Origin: Deltaproteobacteria bacterium
Lineage (GTDB): Bacteria > Myxococcota_A > UBA9042 > PHBI01
Assembly: GCA_011526585.1 (NCBI GenBank)
Contig: WYBB01000130.1
Coordinates: 1 to 51,993 of the forward strand
Direction of reading: 5' to 3'
Length of the DNA: 51,993 nt
The notes under the pieces are model-generated. The model worked only from the letters and a program-made list of their open reading frames with translations, was not told the DNA's origin and did no database searches. Made by a program: the position numbers and the translations under genes. Below are positions 30,147 to 39,273 of the stretch, in pieces (position 1 is the stretch's first letter; each line of letters starts with the position of its first letter).

Positions 30147-30908
30147 ATGTACGAACGCGCCATCATCGCGCTCGGCCTTACGGGGCTCATGAGCTGCGCA
30201 CGCGAGCAGCCGGCGGCCCCGGTCGGGCCCGCGACCGCCCCGCCGCGGACCGCGCCCGATGCCTCCCCCGGCCTCGACCCGGCTCGGCGCGAGGCGCTCG
30301 AGGCCGAGGCGCGTCAGGCGCTCCGAGACGAGCTCACCCCCGTCGTGCGCGACGAGCTGCGGCGCGAGCTCACCCCCATCGTGCGCGCCGAGCTCGAGCG
30401 CGACCTCGCCGCCGCGCCACGTCCGAGCGCGCCCGACCCCGGTGCAACGGATGCGGGCGCACCCGACCCCGGTGCGACGGATGCAGGCGCGCCCGACGCC
30501 GCGACCGCCCCCGACGACCGCGAGCCGAGCGCCCAGGACCTCTGGACCCGACCCGGCACCCGGATCTGGCCCTCCGCCGGGGGGATCAAGCTCGTCGATC
30601 TGCGCGTCGGCACCGCGCTCGAGAACAAGCTCCCGACCGACGTGCGCACCCACTACCCGAGCACGCCCGAGATCCTCTACTGCTACACCGTCTTCGAGAA
30701 CCCCTTGCCCGACGCCACCATCACCCACGTCTGGCGCCGCGGCAGCCGCCTCGTCTCGAAGGTCGAGCTCGAGGTCGGCCGCAGCCCGAAGTGGCGTACC
30801 TGGTCGAAGCAACGCACCCAGCCGCACTGGACGGGCCTCTGGAGCTGCGAGGTGCTCGGCGTCGACGGCCAGCAGCTCGGGCTCACCGTCTTCCAGATCG
30901 GGGGCTGA
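30147..30908 (+). CDS. DUF2914 lipoprotein
   Basis: 253 residues. Lipoprotein signal with lipobox LMSC (Cys17), then a Pro/Ala stretch, an amphipathic helix with repeats of RDELTPVV and RRELTPIV type (residues about 55-85), and a GATDAGAPDP repeat linker. The C-terminal 100 residues form a DUF2914 domain: LYCYTVFENP, ITHVWRRGSRLVSKVELEVG, then PKWRTWSKQR, HWTGLWSCEVLGVDGQQL. DUF2914 is seen in many proteobacterial membrane and periplasmic proteins; its ligand is unknown. The GH57 gene follows after four bases, so this is the first gene of a three-gene operon. Confidence 0.85.
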   Translation: MYERAIIALGLTGLMSCAREQPAAPVGPATAPPRTAPDASPGLDPARREALEAEARQALRDELTPVVRDELRRELTPIVRAELERDLAAAPRPSAPDPGATDAGAPDPGATDAGAPDAATAPDDREPSAQDLWTRPGTRIWPSAGGIKLVDLRVGTALENKLPTDVRTHYPSTPEILYCYTVFENPLPDATITHVWRRGSRLVSKVELEVGRSPKWRTWSKQRTQPHWTGLWSCEVLGVDGQQLGLTVFQIGG

Positions 30909-30912
30909 CGCC

Positions 30913-33030
30913 GTGCTGCACGTCGCCTTCCTCTGGCACATGCACCAGCCCTCGTATCGCGACCCGATCACCGGTGACGTGCACCTGCCCTGGGTCCGCC
31001 TGCACGGCGTCAAGGACTACGCCGACATGGCCCGCGCGATCGAGCTCGCCTCGGAGACCGCCGCGCGCGCGACCGTCAACTGGGTGCCCGGGCTCTGCGA
31101 TCAGCTCGACGCCCTCGCCAGCCCCGAGTACGGACGCCGCGAGCGCTTCTGGCGCCTGAGCGAGCGCCCCGCCGCCGAGCTCGGCCCGACCGAGATCGCC
31201 ATCATTCGCGAGCACTTCTTCTCGCTCGCCCACCCCACCCTGCTCGACCCCCACCCACGCTATCGCGCGTTGCGCGACATGGTGCGCGACGGCCGCACCC
31301 TTTCGCTGGCCGAGCTCACCGACCTGCAGGTCTGGTTCAACCTCGCCTGGTGCGGCGTCAGCGCGCGCGAGCACCCGACGATCGCCGCGCTGCTGACGCG
31401 CGGCCGCGACTTCACCCACGCCGACCAGATCGCGCTGCTCTCGGCCCAGCGCGAGCTCGCCAGCGGCGTGCTCCCGCGGTGGCGTGCGCTCGCCGACAGC
31501 GGCAAGGTCGAGCTCTGCGCGAGCCCCTACTATCACCCGATCCTGCCGCTGCTCTGCGACACCGATCTCGCGCGCGCCGCCGACCCCTCGAGCCCGTTGC
31601 CGGTCCGCCGCTTCCACTGGCGCGGCGACGCCGACGCGCAGATCCGCCTCGCCGTCGAGGCGCACACCCGCCGCTTCGGCGCGGCGCCCGCCGGCATGTG
31701 GCCCTCCGAGGGCTCGGTCACCGCCGAGCTCCTGCCGCTCGTGCGTGCCGCCGGTCTCGGCTGGCTCGTCAGCGACGAGGCCATCCTCTGGAAGTCGCTC
31801 GCCGGCGTCGCCACCCCCGGCGCGCCCGACGCCGTGCGCACCTCGCGCCCGACCGACAAGTTCCACCCCTGGTCGCTCGACGGCGTGACGCTGCTCTTCC
31901 GCGACCACGGCCTCTCCGACAAGATCGGCTTCGTCTATGCGACCTGGCCGCGTCAGCGCGCCTACGCCGACTTCGTGCAGAGCCTCGTCGCCATCCGGCG
32001 CGCGACCGAGAGCGAAGGCGACGCCGTCGTCGTCATCGCGCTCGACGGCGAGAACTGCTGGGAGCACTACCCCGGTGGCGTCACTGCGTTCCTGCCCGGC
32101 CTGCTCGACGCGATCGCCGAGACCCCGGGCCTGTCGGTCTGCACCGTCAGCGACGCCGTCGCCGCCGTGCCCGCTCGTCCCCTGCCCGGCCTGGCGACCG
32201 GCTCGTGGATCGACGGCACCTTCCGCACCTGGCTCGGCGATCCGGTCAAGAACAAGGCCTGGGACCTCCTGACCGAAGCGCGCCAGGCGGTGAAGCGCCC
32301 GATGCACGAGCTCCTCGGCAGCGACCCCGGCCTCGCCGATCTCGTCCTGCGCGCCGAGGCCTCCGACTGGTGGTGGTGGTTCGGCGAGGGGCACTCGACC
32401 GCGTTCGACGGCGAGTTCGACGCGCTCTTCCGCGACCACCTCAAGGCGATCTGGCTCGCCCTCGGCAAGAGCCCGCCCGATACGCTCCAGCAGAGCGTCT
32501 ACGCCCTGGCGGCGCCCGCGCGCGCGGCCGCGCCGATCTCCCAGCGCGTCAAGCGCCCGATGACCCAGATCGAGATCGCGCTCGACGGCACCGCGGCCTG
32601 GTACTTCAAGTGGCTCGGCGCCGGCGAGATCAACCAGAGCTACGGCGCCATCCACCGCGCCGAGAGCCTGCTCGCGCGCCTCTTCTACGGCAACGACGAG
32701 ACCTCGCTCTTCTTGCGGCTCGACGCGCGCGAGCGCTGCGAGGACGCGCTCGTCGGAGCGCGCGTGCGCCTCACCGTGCAGGGGCCTCATCACCCCATCG
32801 AGCTCGCGCTGTGGCCGGCCTCCGCCCCCGTCGAAGCGCGCTGCGGCGACGTGCTCGAGGCCCGGTTGCCCCTCGCCGCGCTCGGCGTGACCTCCTTGCC
32901 CGCGCGCCTGCGCGGCACGATCACCCTCGCCGATGCCGACGGCGAGCTGCTCGAGCGCTTCCCCGGCACCGGCGAGCTCGAGCTCGAGCTGCTCTCCGCC
33001 TTGCAGTCGGCGCTCAACGTGGGGGTCTGA
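30913..33030 (+). CDS. Glycoside hydrolase family 57 protein (alpha-amylase/branching type)
   Basis: 705 residues from a GTG four bases after the DUF2914 stop. The start MLHVAFLWHMHQPSY is the hallmark first strand of GH57. The predicted nucleophile Glu266 lies in GMWPSEGSV and the acid/base Asp378 in DGENCWEHYP, both as in active family members. The C-terminal third (about 480-705) includes a segment with IEIALDGTAAWYFKWLGAG and beta-rich sequence, as in the larger GH57 proteins. No signal peptide is visible, so it is cytoplasmic and probably acts on glycogen or maltodextrin. The next gene, galT, starts three bases after its stop. Confidence 0.92.
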   Translation: MLHVAFLWHMHQPSYRDPITGDVHLPWVRLHGVKDYADMARAIELASETAARATVNWVPGLCDQLDALASPEYGRRERFWRLSERPAAELGPTEIAIIREHFFSLAHPTLLDPHPRYRALRDMVRDGRTLSLAELTDLQVWFNLAWCGVSAREHPTIAALLTRGRDFTHADQIALLSAQRELASGVLPRWRALADSGKVELCASPYYHPILPLLCDTDLARAADPSSPLPVRRFHWRGDADAQIRLAVEAHTRRFGAAPAGMWPSEGSVTAELLPLVRAAGLGWLVSDEAILWKSLAGVATPGAPDAVRTSRPTDKFHPWSLDGVTLLFRDHGLSDKIGFVYATWPRQRAYADFVQSLVAIRRATESEGDAVVVIALDGENCWEHYPGGVTAFLPGLLDAIAETPGLSVCTVSDAVAAVPARPLPGLATGSWIDGTFRTWLGDPVKNKAWDLLTEARQAVKRPMHELLGSDPGLADLVLRAEASDWWWWFGEGHSTAFDGEFDALFRDHLKAIWLALGKSPPDTLQQSVYALAAPARAAAPISQRVKRPMTQIEIALDGTAAWYFKWLGAGEINQSYGAIHRAESLLARLFYGNDETSLFLRLDARERCEDALVGARVRLTVQGPHHPIELALWPASAPVEARCGDVLEARLPLAALGVTSLPARLRGTITLADADGELLERFPGTGELELELLSALQSALNVGV

Positions 33031-33033
33031 GCG

Positions 33034-34047
33034 ATGTCGGAGTTGCGTTGGGACCCGCTCGATCGCACCTGGGCGCTCATCGCCACCGAGCGCGGGCGCC
33101 GCCCGCGGGACTTCATGCCGCTCGAGCGCCGCGTGAAGCGGGACGAGCCCTGCCCCTTCTGCCTGGTGCTGCAGGGGCACGGTCCGGCGACGCGCATCGC
33201 GCAGCGCAAGACCCCTTCGGACGCGGTCTTCGTCCTGGCCAACCGCTTCCCGGTCCTGCGCGTCGAGGCGCCGACCGACCGCCGCCAGGTCGGCCCGTAC
33301 GACTTCGTCGGCGGTGTCGGCGCGCACGAGGTCGTCGTGGAGACGACCGACCACGAGGTGCCCTTTCGCCGGCTGCCACCCGAGCAGCTCGCGGCCGTGC
33401 TCCTGACCTGGCGGGATCGCGTGGTCGATCTGCAGCGCGACCGCCGCTTCCAGCACGTCGAGGTCTTCAAGAACGACGGCCCGGCCGCCGGCGCCACGCT
33501 CTCTCATTCGCACAGCCAGATCGTGGCGACGCCGGTCAGGCCGCCACGGCTCAACAACCAGCTCGAGGCGGCCAGCGCGCACTGGCGGGACAAGGAGCGC
33601 TGCCTCGTCTGCGACATCCTCGCCTTCGAGATCGAGCAGAAGATCCGCGTCGTCGATCACGAGGGCGACTTCGTCGCGTGGTGCCCCTACGCTTCGCGCA
33701 ACCCGTTCGAGGTCCAGCTCGCCCCGCGGCGCCACAGCGCATTTTTCACCGAGCTCGACGAGCCGCAGGCGCGCAGCCTGGCGGAGCTCATCGCGCGCGT
33801 GCTGCGCGTGCTCGATCGCGCCACCTCGCGCGGCGATCTCAACGTGTGTCTGTCGCTCTCACCGTCCACCCAGAGCTTCACGCGCGGCACCCAGGGCCTC
33901 GAGCACCTCGCCCAGTTCTGGCACTGGCGCATCGAGATCGTGCCGCGCCTCCTGCCGCTCGGCGGCTTCGAGCTCGGCACCGATCTGGTGATCAACCCGA
34001 CCGCGCCCGAGGACGCCGCGCAGCACCTGCGTTCCCTCCTCGGCTGA
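33034..34047 (+). CDS. galT: Galactose-1-phosphate uridylyltransferase-family protein
   Basis: 337 residues. The HIT-superfamily active site reads SHSHSQIVATP (His158, His160 nucleophile, Gln162), the form common in bacterial and archaeal GalT relatives lacking the HPH proline. A CPFC pair (Cys40, Cys43), a second CxxC (CLVC), and the C-terminal FWHWRIEIVPRL block complete the fold. It transfers a nucleotidyl group between sugar phosphates; because it is coupled to a GH57 gene and no galK, galE or galM is adjacent, a role in glycogen or ADP/UDP-glucose turnover is as likely as galactose use. ATG at 33034. Confidence 0.9.
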   Translation: MSELRWDPLDRTWALIATERGRRPRDFMPLERRVKRDEPCPFCLVLQGHGPATRIAQRKTPSDAVFVLANRFPVLRVEAPTDRRQVGPYDFVGGVGAHEVVVETTDHEVPFRRLPPEQLAAVLLTWRDRVVDLQRDRRFQHVEVFKNDGPAAGATLSHSHSQIVATPVRPPRLNNQLEAASAHWRDKERCLVCDILAFEIEQKIRVVDHEGDFVAWCPYASRNPFEVQLAPRRHSAFFTELDEPQARSLAELIARVLRVLDRATSRGDLNVCLSLSPSTQSFTRGTQGLEHLAQFWHWRIEIVPRLLPLGGFELGTDLVINPTAPEDAAQHLRSLLG

Positions 34048-34111
34048 CCCGCCCTGGCCTCGCCGAGCAGGCCCTCGCCGGGAAGGCCCGCGCGCAGAGG
34101 CGCCCGAACCC

Positions 34112-34726
34112 TCACTCGGTCCAGTCGACCTCGCCCTTGCCGAGCCTCACGAGCTCGGGCGGCTCGACCGAGAAGTCGATCACCGTCGAGGGGTCGGCGA
34201 CCTGCGGGCCCTGATCGAGCACGACCTGCGGCCGCACCGCCAGGCGCTCGGAGAGCGCGACCGGATCGATCTCGTCGCCTGCCGACCAGCTCGGCACCGA
34301 GGTCACCAGCAGCGGCTTGCCGAGCTCTTCCACCAGGGCCAGGGCCACCGGGTGATCGGGCATGCGCACGCCGATCTGCTTGCGCTTGCCGGTCGCCTCC
34401 TTGGGCAGGTCGCGCGAGGCCTTGAGCAGCACGGTGTAGGGCCCCGGCATGTGCCGCCGCATGAAGTGGAAGGCTTCGTCGCTGACCGCGCGCGCGACCG
34501 AGGCGACCTGCTTCAGATCGCCGCAGATCACCGAGCAGCGGTGGTTTTCGGTCATGCCCTTGGCGTGATACAGGCGGTCGACCGCTTTGCGATCGAACGG
34601 GTCACAGCCGAGCGCGTAGACCGAGTCGGTCGGGAAGACGATGAGCCCGCCCTTCCTCACGGCGTCGATCGCCGGTCCGATGAGCCAGGTCTCGGGTACG
34701 TCGCGGTCGAGGGTGATGACCTTCAC
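34112..34726 (-). CDS. YrdC/YciO/Sua5 family protein
   Basis: 204 residues of the YrdC fold: GGLIVFPTDSVYALGCDPFD (nucleotide/threonine pocket), HAKGMTENHRCSVICGD, MPGPYTVLLKASRDLPKEA, IGVRMPDHPVALALVEELGKPLLVTS and VDLGP-like segment QVVLDQGPQVADPSTVIDFS. It lacks the extra C-terminal domain of Sua5 and is closest in pattern to YciO. YrdC/Sua5 make threonylcarbamoyl-AMP for tRNA t6A; YciO paralogues have uncertain roles. The ATG overlaps the stop of the preceding unknown gene (ATGA), so the pair is translationally coupled. Confidence 0.9.
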   Translation of the reverse strand: MKVITLDRDVPETWLIGPAIDAVRKGGLIVFPTDSVYALGCDPFDRKAVDRLYHAKGMTENHRCSVICGDLKQVASVARAVSDEAFHFMRRHMPGPYTVLLKASRDLPKEATGKRKQIGVRMPDHPVALALVEELGKPLLVTSVPSWSAGDEIDPVALSERLAVRPQVVLDQGPQVADPSTVIDFSVEPPELVRLGKGEVDWTE

Positions 34727-35625
34727 GCCGTCCTCGCGTGACCGAGCGCGTGCGCGTACGCCAGCGTCGCTGGATCCGCGCCCGCGTCCTCCAGCGCGCG
34801 GCCGAGCTCGAGGCCGAAAGCCTTGGCGACGACGATCAGCGCGAGCGCGGTGCGATCCAGCGCACCGCGCCCCTCGCGCCGCGCCTCCTCGTCCTTGGCC
34901 CAGCTCTTGTCGCGCTCGAGATCGAAGAGCGCGCGATGGCGCATGACGGCCAGCGCGCAGGCCTCGGGGCGCGCGGGGCGGAGCGCCGACAGCGCATCGT
35001 GCACCGCCTTGATGCGCGCGATCCCGCCGTGCGCCACGCCGCCGAGGAGGTGTCCCTCGTCGTCGATGAGCCGCTGCGCGCGCCGTCGCGCCGCCTCGAA
35101 GCCCTCGACGTCTTCACCGCCGAGGCTCGCCAGCATGAGCCAGTAGAAGACCGCCAGGGCGCCGGCGAGCTCGATCGGATCGGCGACGCGCTCGGTCTTG
35201 AAGTAGGGGGTCAGCGCCTCGAGCTCGGCGCTCACCTCGTCGGGCTCGATCCCGGCGAAGATCGTCATCGGGTCGACGCCGAACACCTTGACCACGCCCT
35301 TGAGCACCTCGGGATCGCCGGCGACCAGCGCGACCTCGAGCGGCTCGAGCCGTCGCCGCCGGACCTGCGTGGGCGGCCACTTCGCGAGGAAGACGCCGCC
35401 GTGATCGCGGTAGACCTGCGCGGCGAGCCACAGCTCGCGCAGGACCGCCACCGGCGCCGGGCCGTTCGCGAAGCCCGCGAGGTCGGTGTGCACCGCGAGC
35501 GCATGCCGCGCGTCGGCGCGCCCGAGATAGGTCGGCAGGTAGCTCATGTGCGACGGGTCGATGAAGGCCTTGAGCTCTTCATCGGTCGTCGCGAGATAGC
35601 GCTCGAGGGCCGCGGCGTCGATCAT
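34723..35625 (-). CDS. Unrecognised cytoplasmic all-helical protein
   Basis: 300 residues without signal peptide or membrane helix. It is predicted mostly helical, with a conserved-looking centre (WLAAQVYRDHGGVFLAKWPP), a hydrophobic helix pair (ELAGALAVFYWLMLASLGG) and an ordered C-terminus (DRTALALIVVAKAFGLELGRALEDAG). I do not recognise the family; the AVYRDHGG/FLA pattern is faintly like Imm49-type immunity proteins but not enough to assign. ATG at 35625 has AAGGGC upstream; a GTG five codons earlier is possible. Coupled to the YrdC-family gene downstream. Confidence 0.65.
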   Translation of the reverse strand: MIDAAALERYLATTDEELKAFIDPSHMSYLPTYLGRADARHALAVHTDLAGFANGPAPVAVLRELWLAAQVYRDHGGVFLAKWPPTQVRRRRLEPLEVALVAGDPEVLKGVVKVFGVDPMTIFAGIEPDEVSAELEALTPYFKTERVADPIELAGALAVFYWLMLASLGGEDVEGFEAARRRAQRLIDDEGHLLGGVAHGGIARIKAVHDALSALRPARPEACALAVMRHRALFDLERDKSWAKDEEARREGRGALDRTALALIVVAKAFGLELGRALEDAGADPATLAYAHALGHARTA

Positions 35626-35652
35626 GCGCCCTTGTCGCACAGAGCGCGGATC

Positions 35653-35682
35653 AAAAAAACCGTGCTCACGCCGATGTCGGCG
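35653..35682 (-). terminator. Weak terminator candidate after the TPR gene
   Basis: CGCCG (35669-35673) and CGGCG (35678-35682) form a short hairpin at the end of the TPR gene, and on the minus strand a run of seven T residues (35659-35653) follows nine bases later. The gap between stem and T-run is longer than ideal. Confidence 0.25.
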
Positions 35683-37384
35683 CCGCGCTCTCCGCCTGGA
35701 CCTCGCTCGCCGGCTCGGCCTCTTCCGGTGTCGCGCGCTCGACCTCGGGCGCCGCGCCGGCGTCGCTCACCTCGGCGAGCTCGGGTACCACGAGCCTGCT
35801 CGTCTCGATCGGTCCGCCCGCGCCGCCCTGGGACCGGAGCACCGCCCGCTCGGCCTTGTCGCGCGAAGGTGGGGGTACGCTCGGCAGGAGCCGGGTCACG
35901 CGCTGTACCTCCTCCCGATCGCAGCCGAGCTCGTCCGCGAGCACGTCGAGGCCGCGCACGAAGATCGCCAGCAGGCTCCCGCTCTCGCGCGCGCCCTCCA
36001 GCGCCGCGATCAGCGCGGCGCGCGCCTCCGCCTTGTGGCCGAGGCCGAAATGCGCCAGGGCCAGCGCGACCTGGCTCTCGGTGGCGAGCTGCCTGTGCCC
36101 GCTCGCCTCGGCCAGCGCCAGCGCGGCCCGCGCCGCCGCGAGCGCCGGCTCCGGCTCGTGCAGCGCCGCGTGGACGAGCGCGGCCGTCACCGCCGAGCGC
36201 GCCGCGGTCGGGTTCGTCGGCGTCGTGGCGGCCGCACCGCGCAGCGCATGTTGCTGCAGCCAGCGCCGCGCCCCCGACTCCTCCTTCCTGAGAAGCGCGA
36301 AGCGCGCGCGCGTCGCGCCGATCAGCTCGAACGGCCAGCGCAGCTTCAGGTTCGTCAGCGTCTTCTCGAGCTGATCGAGCGTGGCCCGCGCCTCGTCGGC
36401 GCGACCCGACAGGAGGTGCCACCACGCGCGCGCGAGCTCACCGTCGACGACGACGCCGATCGGATCGACCTCGCCGCCGAGCGCGGCGGCGGCCTGCTTG
36501 ACCGCGTCGAGCCGCGGCCCCGCCGAGGCCGGGTCGAGCCGCGCCAGCGCGAGACGCGCCAGGCCGATCTCGGCCGCGACCTTGTCCTCGATCGGGTCCT
36601 GGCCGCGCACGATGGCTTCGTAGCGCCGCGCCGCCTCGTCGAGCTTGCCGCGCGCCTCGTCGATGCGCCCGAGCAGGACCGCGGCGTCGGCCGCCAGCCG
36701 GGCCGCGCGCGGTCCGCCCGAAGAGCTCGCCAGGATCGCGGCCGCCTCGAGATCGTCGCAGGCGCCCTTGAGATCGCCGGCGAGCAGGCGCGAGCGACCG
36801 AGCGTGACCAGCGCCGCCGCGCGCCAGAGCGGGTGATCCTCGGAGGCGGGCAGCATGATGTGCTCGACCTGCGCCGGCAGCTTGCCGGCCGTGGCGCTCA
36901 CCGCCTGCAGGTGGAGCCGGATCGCGTGGAGCGACTGCTCGATCTCGGCGTAGGGGCGGAGCTCGACCTCGCTCTCCGTGCGCTCGCGGGCCCCCGATCC
37001 AGCTTCGCCATTCGCGGGGCGGGCCCCCTCGGCGAGGCGTACCTGCTGGAGCGCGCGCTCGGCCTTGGACAGGCAGACCAGCGCGTCCTGGTAGCGCTGG
37101 TCGTAGATCCTGACCCACGCGAAGAGCGCGGCGACCTTGACGTTGCGGGCGAGGTGCTCGTCGGGGAGGGCCTCGAGCCAGGCCGCGAGCTCGCGCGCGC
37201 CGCCATCGAGCAGGAGCCGCTCGCCGTGGGTCGCGATCAGATCGGTCGCGCGCGCCCACTTCTCCGCCTCGATCGCCGCGCCGATCTGCTCGTCGGGCGC
37301 CGAGCCGAGGAGCGCCTGGGCCTTGGGCGATGCCACGCTCGTCTGCGATGCCTTGCTCGTCTTTTCGGGGTCCGCAGTCACCAC
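35666..37384 (-). CDS. Large TPR-repeat protein of unknown function
   Basis: 572 residues, no signal peptide, almost entirely alpha-helical TPR-like repeats of the MalT/SARP type (ALFAWVRIYDQRYQDALVCLSKAERAL, ALVTLGRSRLLAGDLKGACDDLEAAA, AARRYEAIVRGQDPIEDKVAAEIGLARLAL, ALALAHFGLGHKAEARAALIAAL). The C-terminal 70 residues are charged and low complexity. There is no enzymatic or DNA-binding domain, so it is probably a scaffold or a partner of another regulator. Two adjacent GTG codons (37384 and 37381) follow GGAGGTGA directly; either may be the start. Confidence 0.75.
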   Translation of the reverse strand: MVTADPEKTSKASQTSVASPKAQALLGSAPDEQIGAAIEAEKWARATDLIATHGERLLLDGGARELAAWLEALPDEHLARNVKVAALFAWVRIYDQRYQDALVCLSKAERALQQVRLAEGARPANGEAGSGARERTESEVELRPYAEIEQSLHAIRLHLQAVSATAGKLPAQVEHIMLPASEDHPLWRAAALVTLGRSRLLAGDLKGACDDLEAAAILASSSGGPRAARLAADAAVLLGRIDEARGKLDEAARRYEAIVRGQDPIEDKVAAEIGLARLALARLDPASAGPRLDAVKQAAAALGGEVDPIGVVVDGELARAWWHLLSGRADEARATLDQLEKTLTNLKLRWPFELIGATRARFALLRKEESGARRWLQQHALRGAAATTPTNPTAARSAVTAALVHAALHEPEPALAAARAALALAEASGHRQLATESQVALALAHFGLGHKAEARAALIAALEGARESGSLLAIFVRGLDVLADELGCDREEVQRVTRLLPSVPPPSRDKAERAVLRSQGGAGGPIETSRLVVPELAEVSDAGAAPEVERATPEEAEPASEVQAESAAPTSA

Positions 37385-37534
37385 TCACCTCCGCCTGGGG
37401 ACAGTAGGCCACACTTGAACCGCTCGGAGCAAATCCGAGAGTCGGTTCGGTGACGTGCGTGCGCGGCCGGATCGTAACCATCCCGTGCCCGGGAGAGGGT
37501 GCTCCGGGGGCCCGTCGACTGGTCCGCGGCCGGC

Positions 37535-38614
37535 CTACCCTCTCAACAATTCAAAACTACGAAGGAAATTTCCTCCGAGCAGCTTCTGGATGCGCGCCTC
37601 GCCAAAGCCGCGCGCGAGCATCTTGTCGACGAGGCGCACGTAGGCCTCGCCCGAGCGCAGGTCCTTGGGCGGCACGATCGCGCCGTCGTAGTCGCTGCCG
37701 ATCGCGACCGCGTCTTCGCCGGCGACGTCGATGACGTGCGCCATGTGGTCGACGATCATGCCGGCGTCGTCGGGGCCGCCGCGCACCTTGAGGAAGGCGC
37801 GCGAGAAGATGATGCCGATGACGCCGCCGGTGTCGGCGATCGCCTTGAGCTGGGCGTCGTCGAGGTTGCGCCAGTGCGGCTTGACCCCGCACACGCCGGT
37901 GTGGGTCGCGATGAGCGGCTGGCTCTTGTCGTGCACCGCGGCGGCGTCCCAGAAGCCCTGCCGGTTGATGTGCGCGAGGTCGACGAAGACCCGGCGCTCG
38001 TTGAGGTGCCGCACGAAGTCGCGTCCGACCTCGGTGAGCCCGCGCTTGCCCTTCCACAGCTTGAACGGGCTCGAGGTGATGCCGTAGGCGGCGTTGGTCA
38101 GGTGCACGAGGGTCACGCGCACGATCGGGCAGTGCGCCCCGCCGAGCCAGTCGATCGAGTCGAGGCCCGCCGGCGCCTTCTCGAGCGCGTTGCCGCCCTG
38201 GATCGCCGGCATCACCGCGTGCGCGCCGCGCGCCCGGGCGGCGCGGTACTCGGCGGCGCTGCGCACCAGCTCGAGGCGCCCCGGATGGCGGGCGATCATC
38301 GCCTGGAAGCGCTCGAAGTTCTTCTGGAAAACGACCCAGCGCCGCAACGCCCGCCGGAACGGGTTGGTCGTGATCGACCACATCGCGCCGCTGAGACCGC
38401 TCTCCAGGATGCGCGGGATGTCGAGGTGGCCGAAGAAGCGACCGCCGAGCAGCACCTTGTCGTGGCGCTTGTCGACGTCATAGCGCACGAGCGGCAGGCG
38501 CGGCGGGATGAAGGTGTCGATGTGCAGATCGATCACGTCCGAGGCGACGAAGAGCTCGGCGGCCGCCTGCGAGACGCCGTGCGCGCGCGCCAGCCCGGTC
38601 GCGTCGACCGTCAT
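37535..38614 (-). CDS. Peptidase M19 (membrane dipeptidase)-like protein with altered metal site
   Basis: 359 residues of the M19 renal-dipeptidase fold, which normally holds two zinc ions. His31 and Asp33 (DLHIDTF), His215 (VDLAHINRQGFWD), His238 (IATHTGV) and Asp308 (IGSDYDG) are in place. The bridging glutamate, usually in an IEGG motif, is replaced by Gln139 (AIQGGNALE). The binuclear centre may be weakened, or the enzyme may use one metal. No signal peptide is visible, so it is cytoplasmic. Its ATG shares a base with the stop of the AgmX-like lipoprotein gene, and AGGTG precedes it. It is the last gene of the six-gene operon. Confidence 0.85.
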   Translation of the reverse strand: MTVDATGLARAHGVSQAAAELFVASDVIDLHIDTFIPPRLPLVRYDVDKRHDKVLLGGRFFGHLDIPRILESGLSGAMWSITTNPFRRALRRWVVFQKNFERFQAMIARHPGRLELVRSAAEYRAARARGAHAVMPAIQGGNALEKAPAGLDSIDWLGGAHCPIVRVTLVHLTNAAYGITSSPFKLWKGKRGLTEVGRDFVRHLNERRVFVDLAHINRQGFWDAAAVHDKSQPLIATHTGVCGVKPHWRNLDDAQLKAIADTGGVIGIIFSRAFLKVRGGPDDAGMIVDHMAHVIDVAGEDAVAIGSDYDGAIVPPKDLRSGEAYVRLVDKMLARGFGEARIQKLLGGNFLRSFELLRG

Positions 38615-39273
38615 CACCTGACGCCCGAATCGCCGGTGATCTCGACCGTCACGCGGCCCTGGCAGGTGAAGTCTTTGGGCGGGCCGAAGCTCGTGCCGTG
38701 CACCGCGCCGACGACGCACTCCTGGAAGGCCGAGTCGCGGCTCGAGTCGGGGGTCGGCGCCGCGCGCAGGACGCGGCCCTCGGGGTCGACCTCGAAGGCG
38801 ACGCTGACCTGGCCGCGCAGCGCCGGCCGTTCGGAGAGCACCTGCTGCACGCAGCGCACCGCGCGCGCCTTGACGTCCTCGTGGGCCTTGTCGAAGCCGG
38901 CCTGGCCGCAGACCGGCACCTCGCCCGAGGCGAGCTGGTCCTTCTTCTTGCCGAGCCCGAGCCAGACCTTGCGCCAGGCGTCCTCGATGCGCTCGAGCAG
39001 CAGCATGTCGGCGCCGTACTGCGCAGCGTGTTCGCGCATGCTCTCGACGACGTCGGCGGGCGCCTCGGCGGGCAGCTCGTCGACGGGATCGACGTCCCAG
39101 GTCGAGTAGCTCACCGTGCGCGCCGGGCCGTCGAAGCCGGTCGTGCGCACCTCGACCAGGCTCGGGTCCTTGGCCTCGGGGTTGATCTCGGAGCGGGTCG
39201 CGTGCTTGACGCCGCTACACGCGAAGAGGGCCAGGGACGACGACAAGGTCGAGACGACGAGCAGCGACTTCAT
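38614..39273 (-). CDS. Lipoprotein with AgmX/PglI-type C-terminal domain
   Basis: 219 residues. The lipoprotein signal ends in LFAC (Cys19). After about 60 variable residues and an amphipathic helix, the C-terminal 90 residues show the AgmX/PglI or TonB-like pattern (VRCVQQVLSERPALRGQVSVAFEVDPEGRVLRAA, then SRDSAFQECVVGAVHGTSFGPP), with three cysteines near conserved positions. AgmX in Myxococcus is linked to gliding motility complexes; the domain occurs in many myxobacterial lipoproteins, so a motility role here is not proven. ATG at 39273 overlaps the stop of the secretin-domain gene (ATGA). Confidence 0.82.
   Translation of the reverse strand: MKSLLVVSTLSSSLALFACSGVKHATRSEINPEAKDPSLVEVRTTGFDGPARTVSYSTWDVDPVDELPAEAPADVVESMREHAAQYGADMLLLERIEDAWRKVWLGLGKKKDQLASGEVPVCGQAGFDKAHEDVKARAVRCVQQVLSERPALRGQVSVAFEVDPEGRVLRAAPTPDSSRDSAFQECVVGAVHGTSFGPPKDFTCQGRVTVEITGDSGVR

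Noticed and set aside
37385..37534. Possible small gene between the TPR and M19 genes
   Set aside because: No frame with a start, ribosome site and coding bias was found; the gap looks like an ordinary intergenic region.
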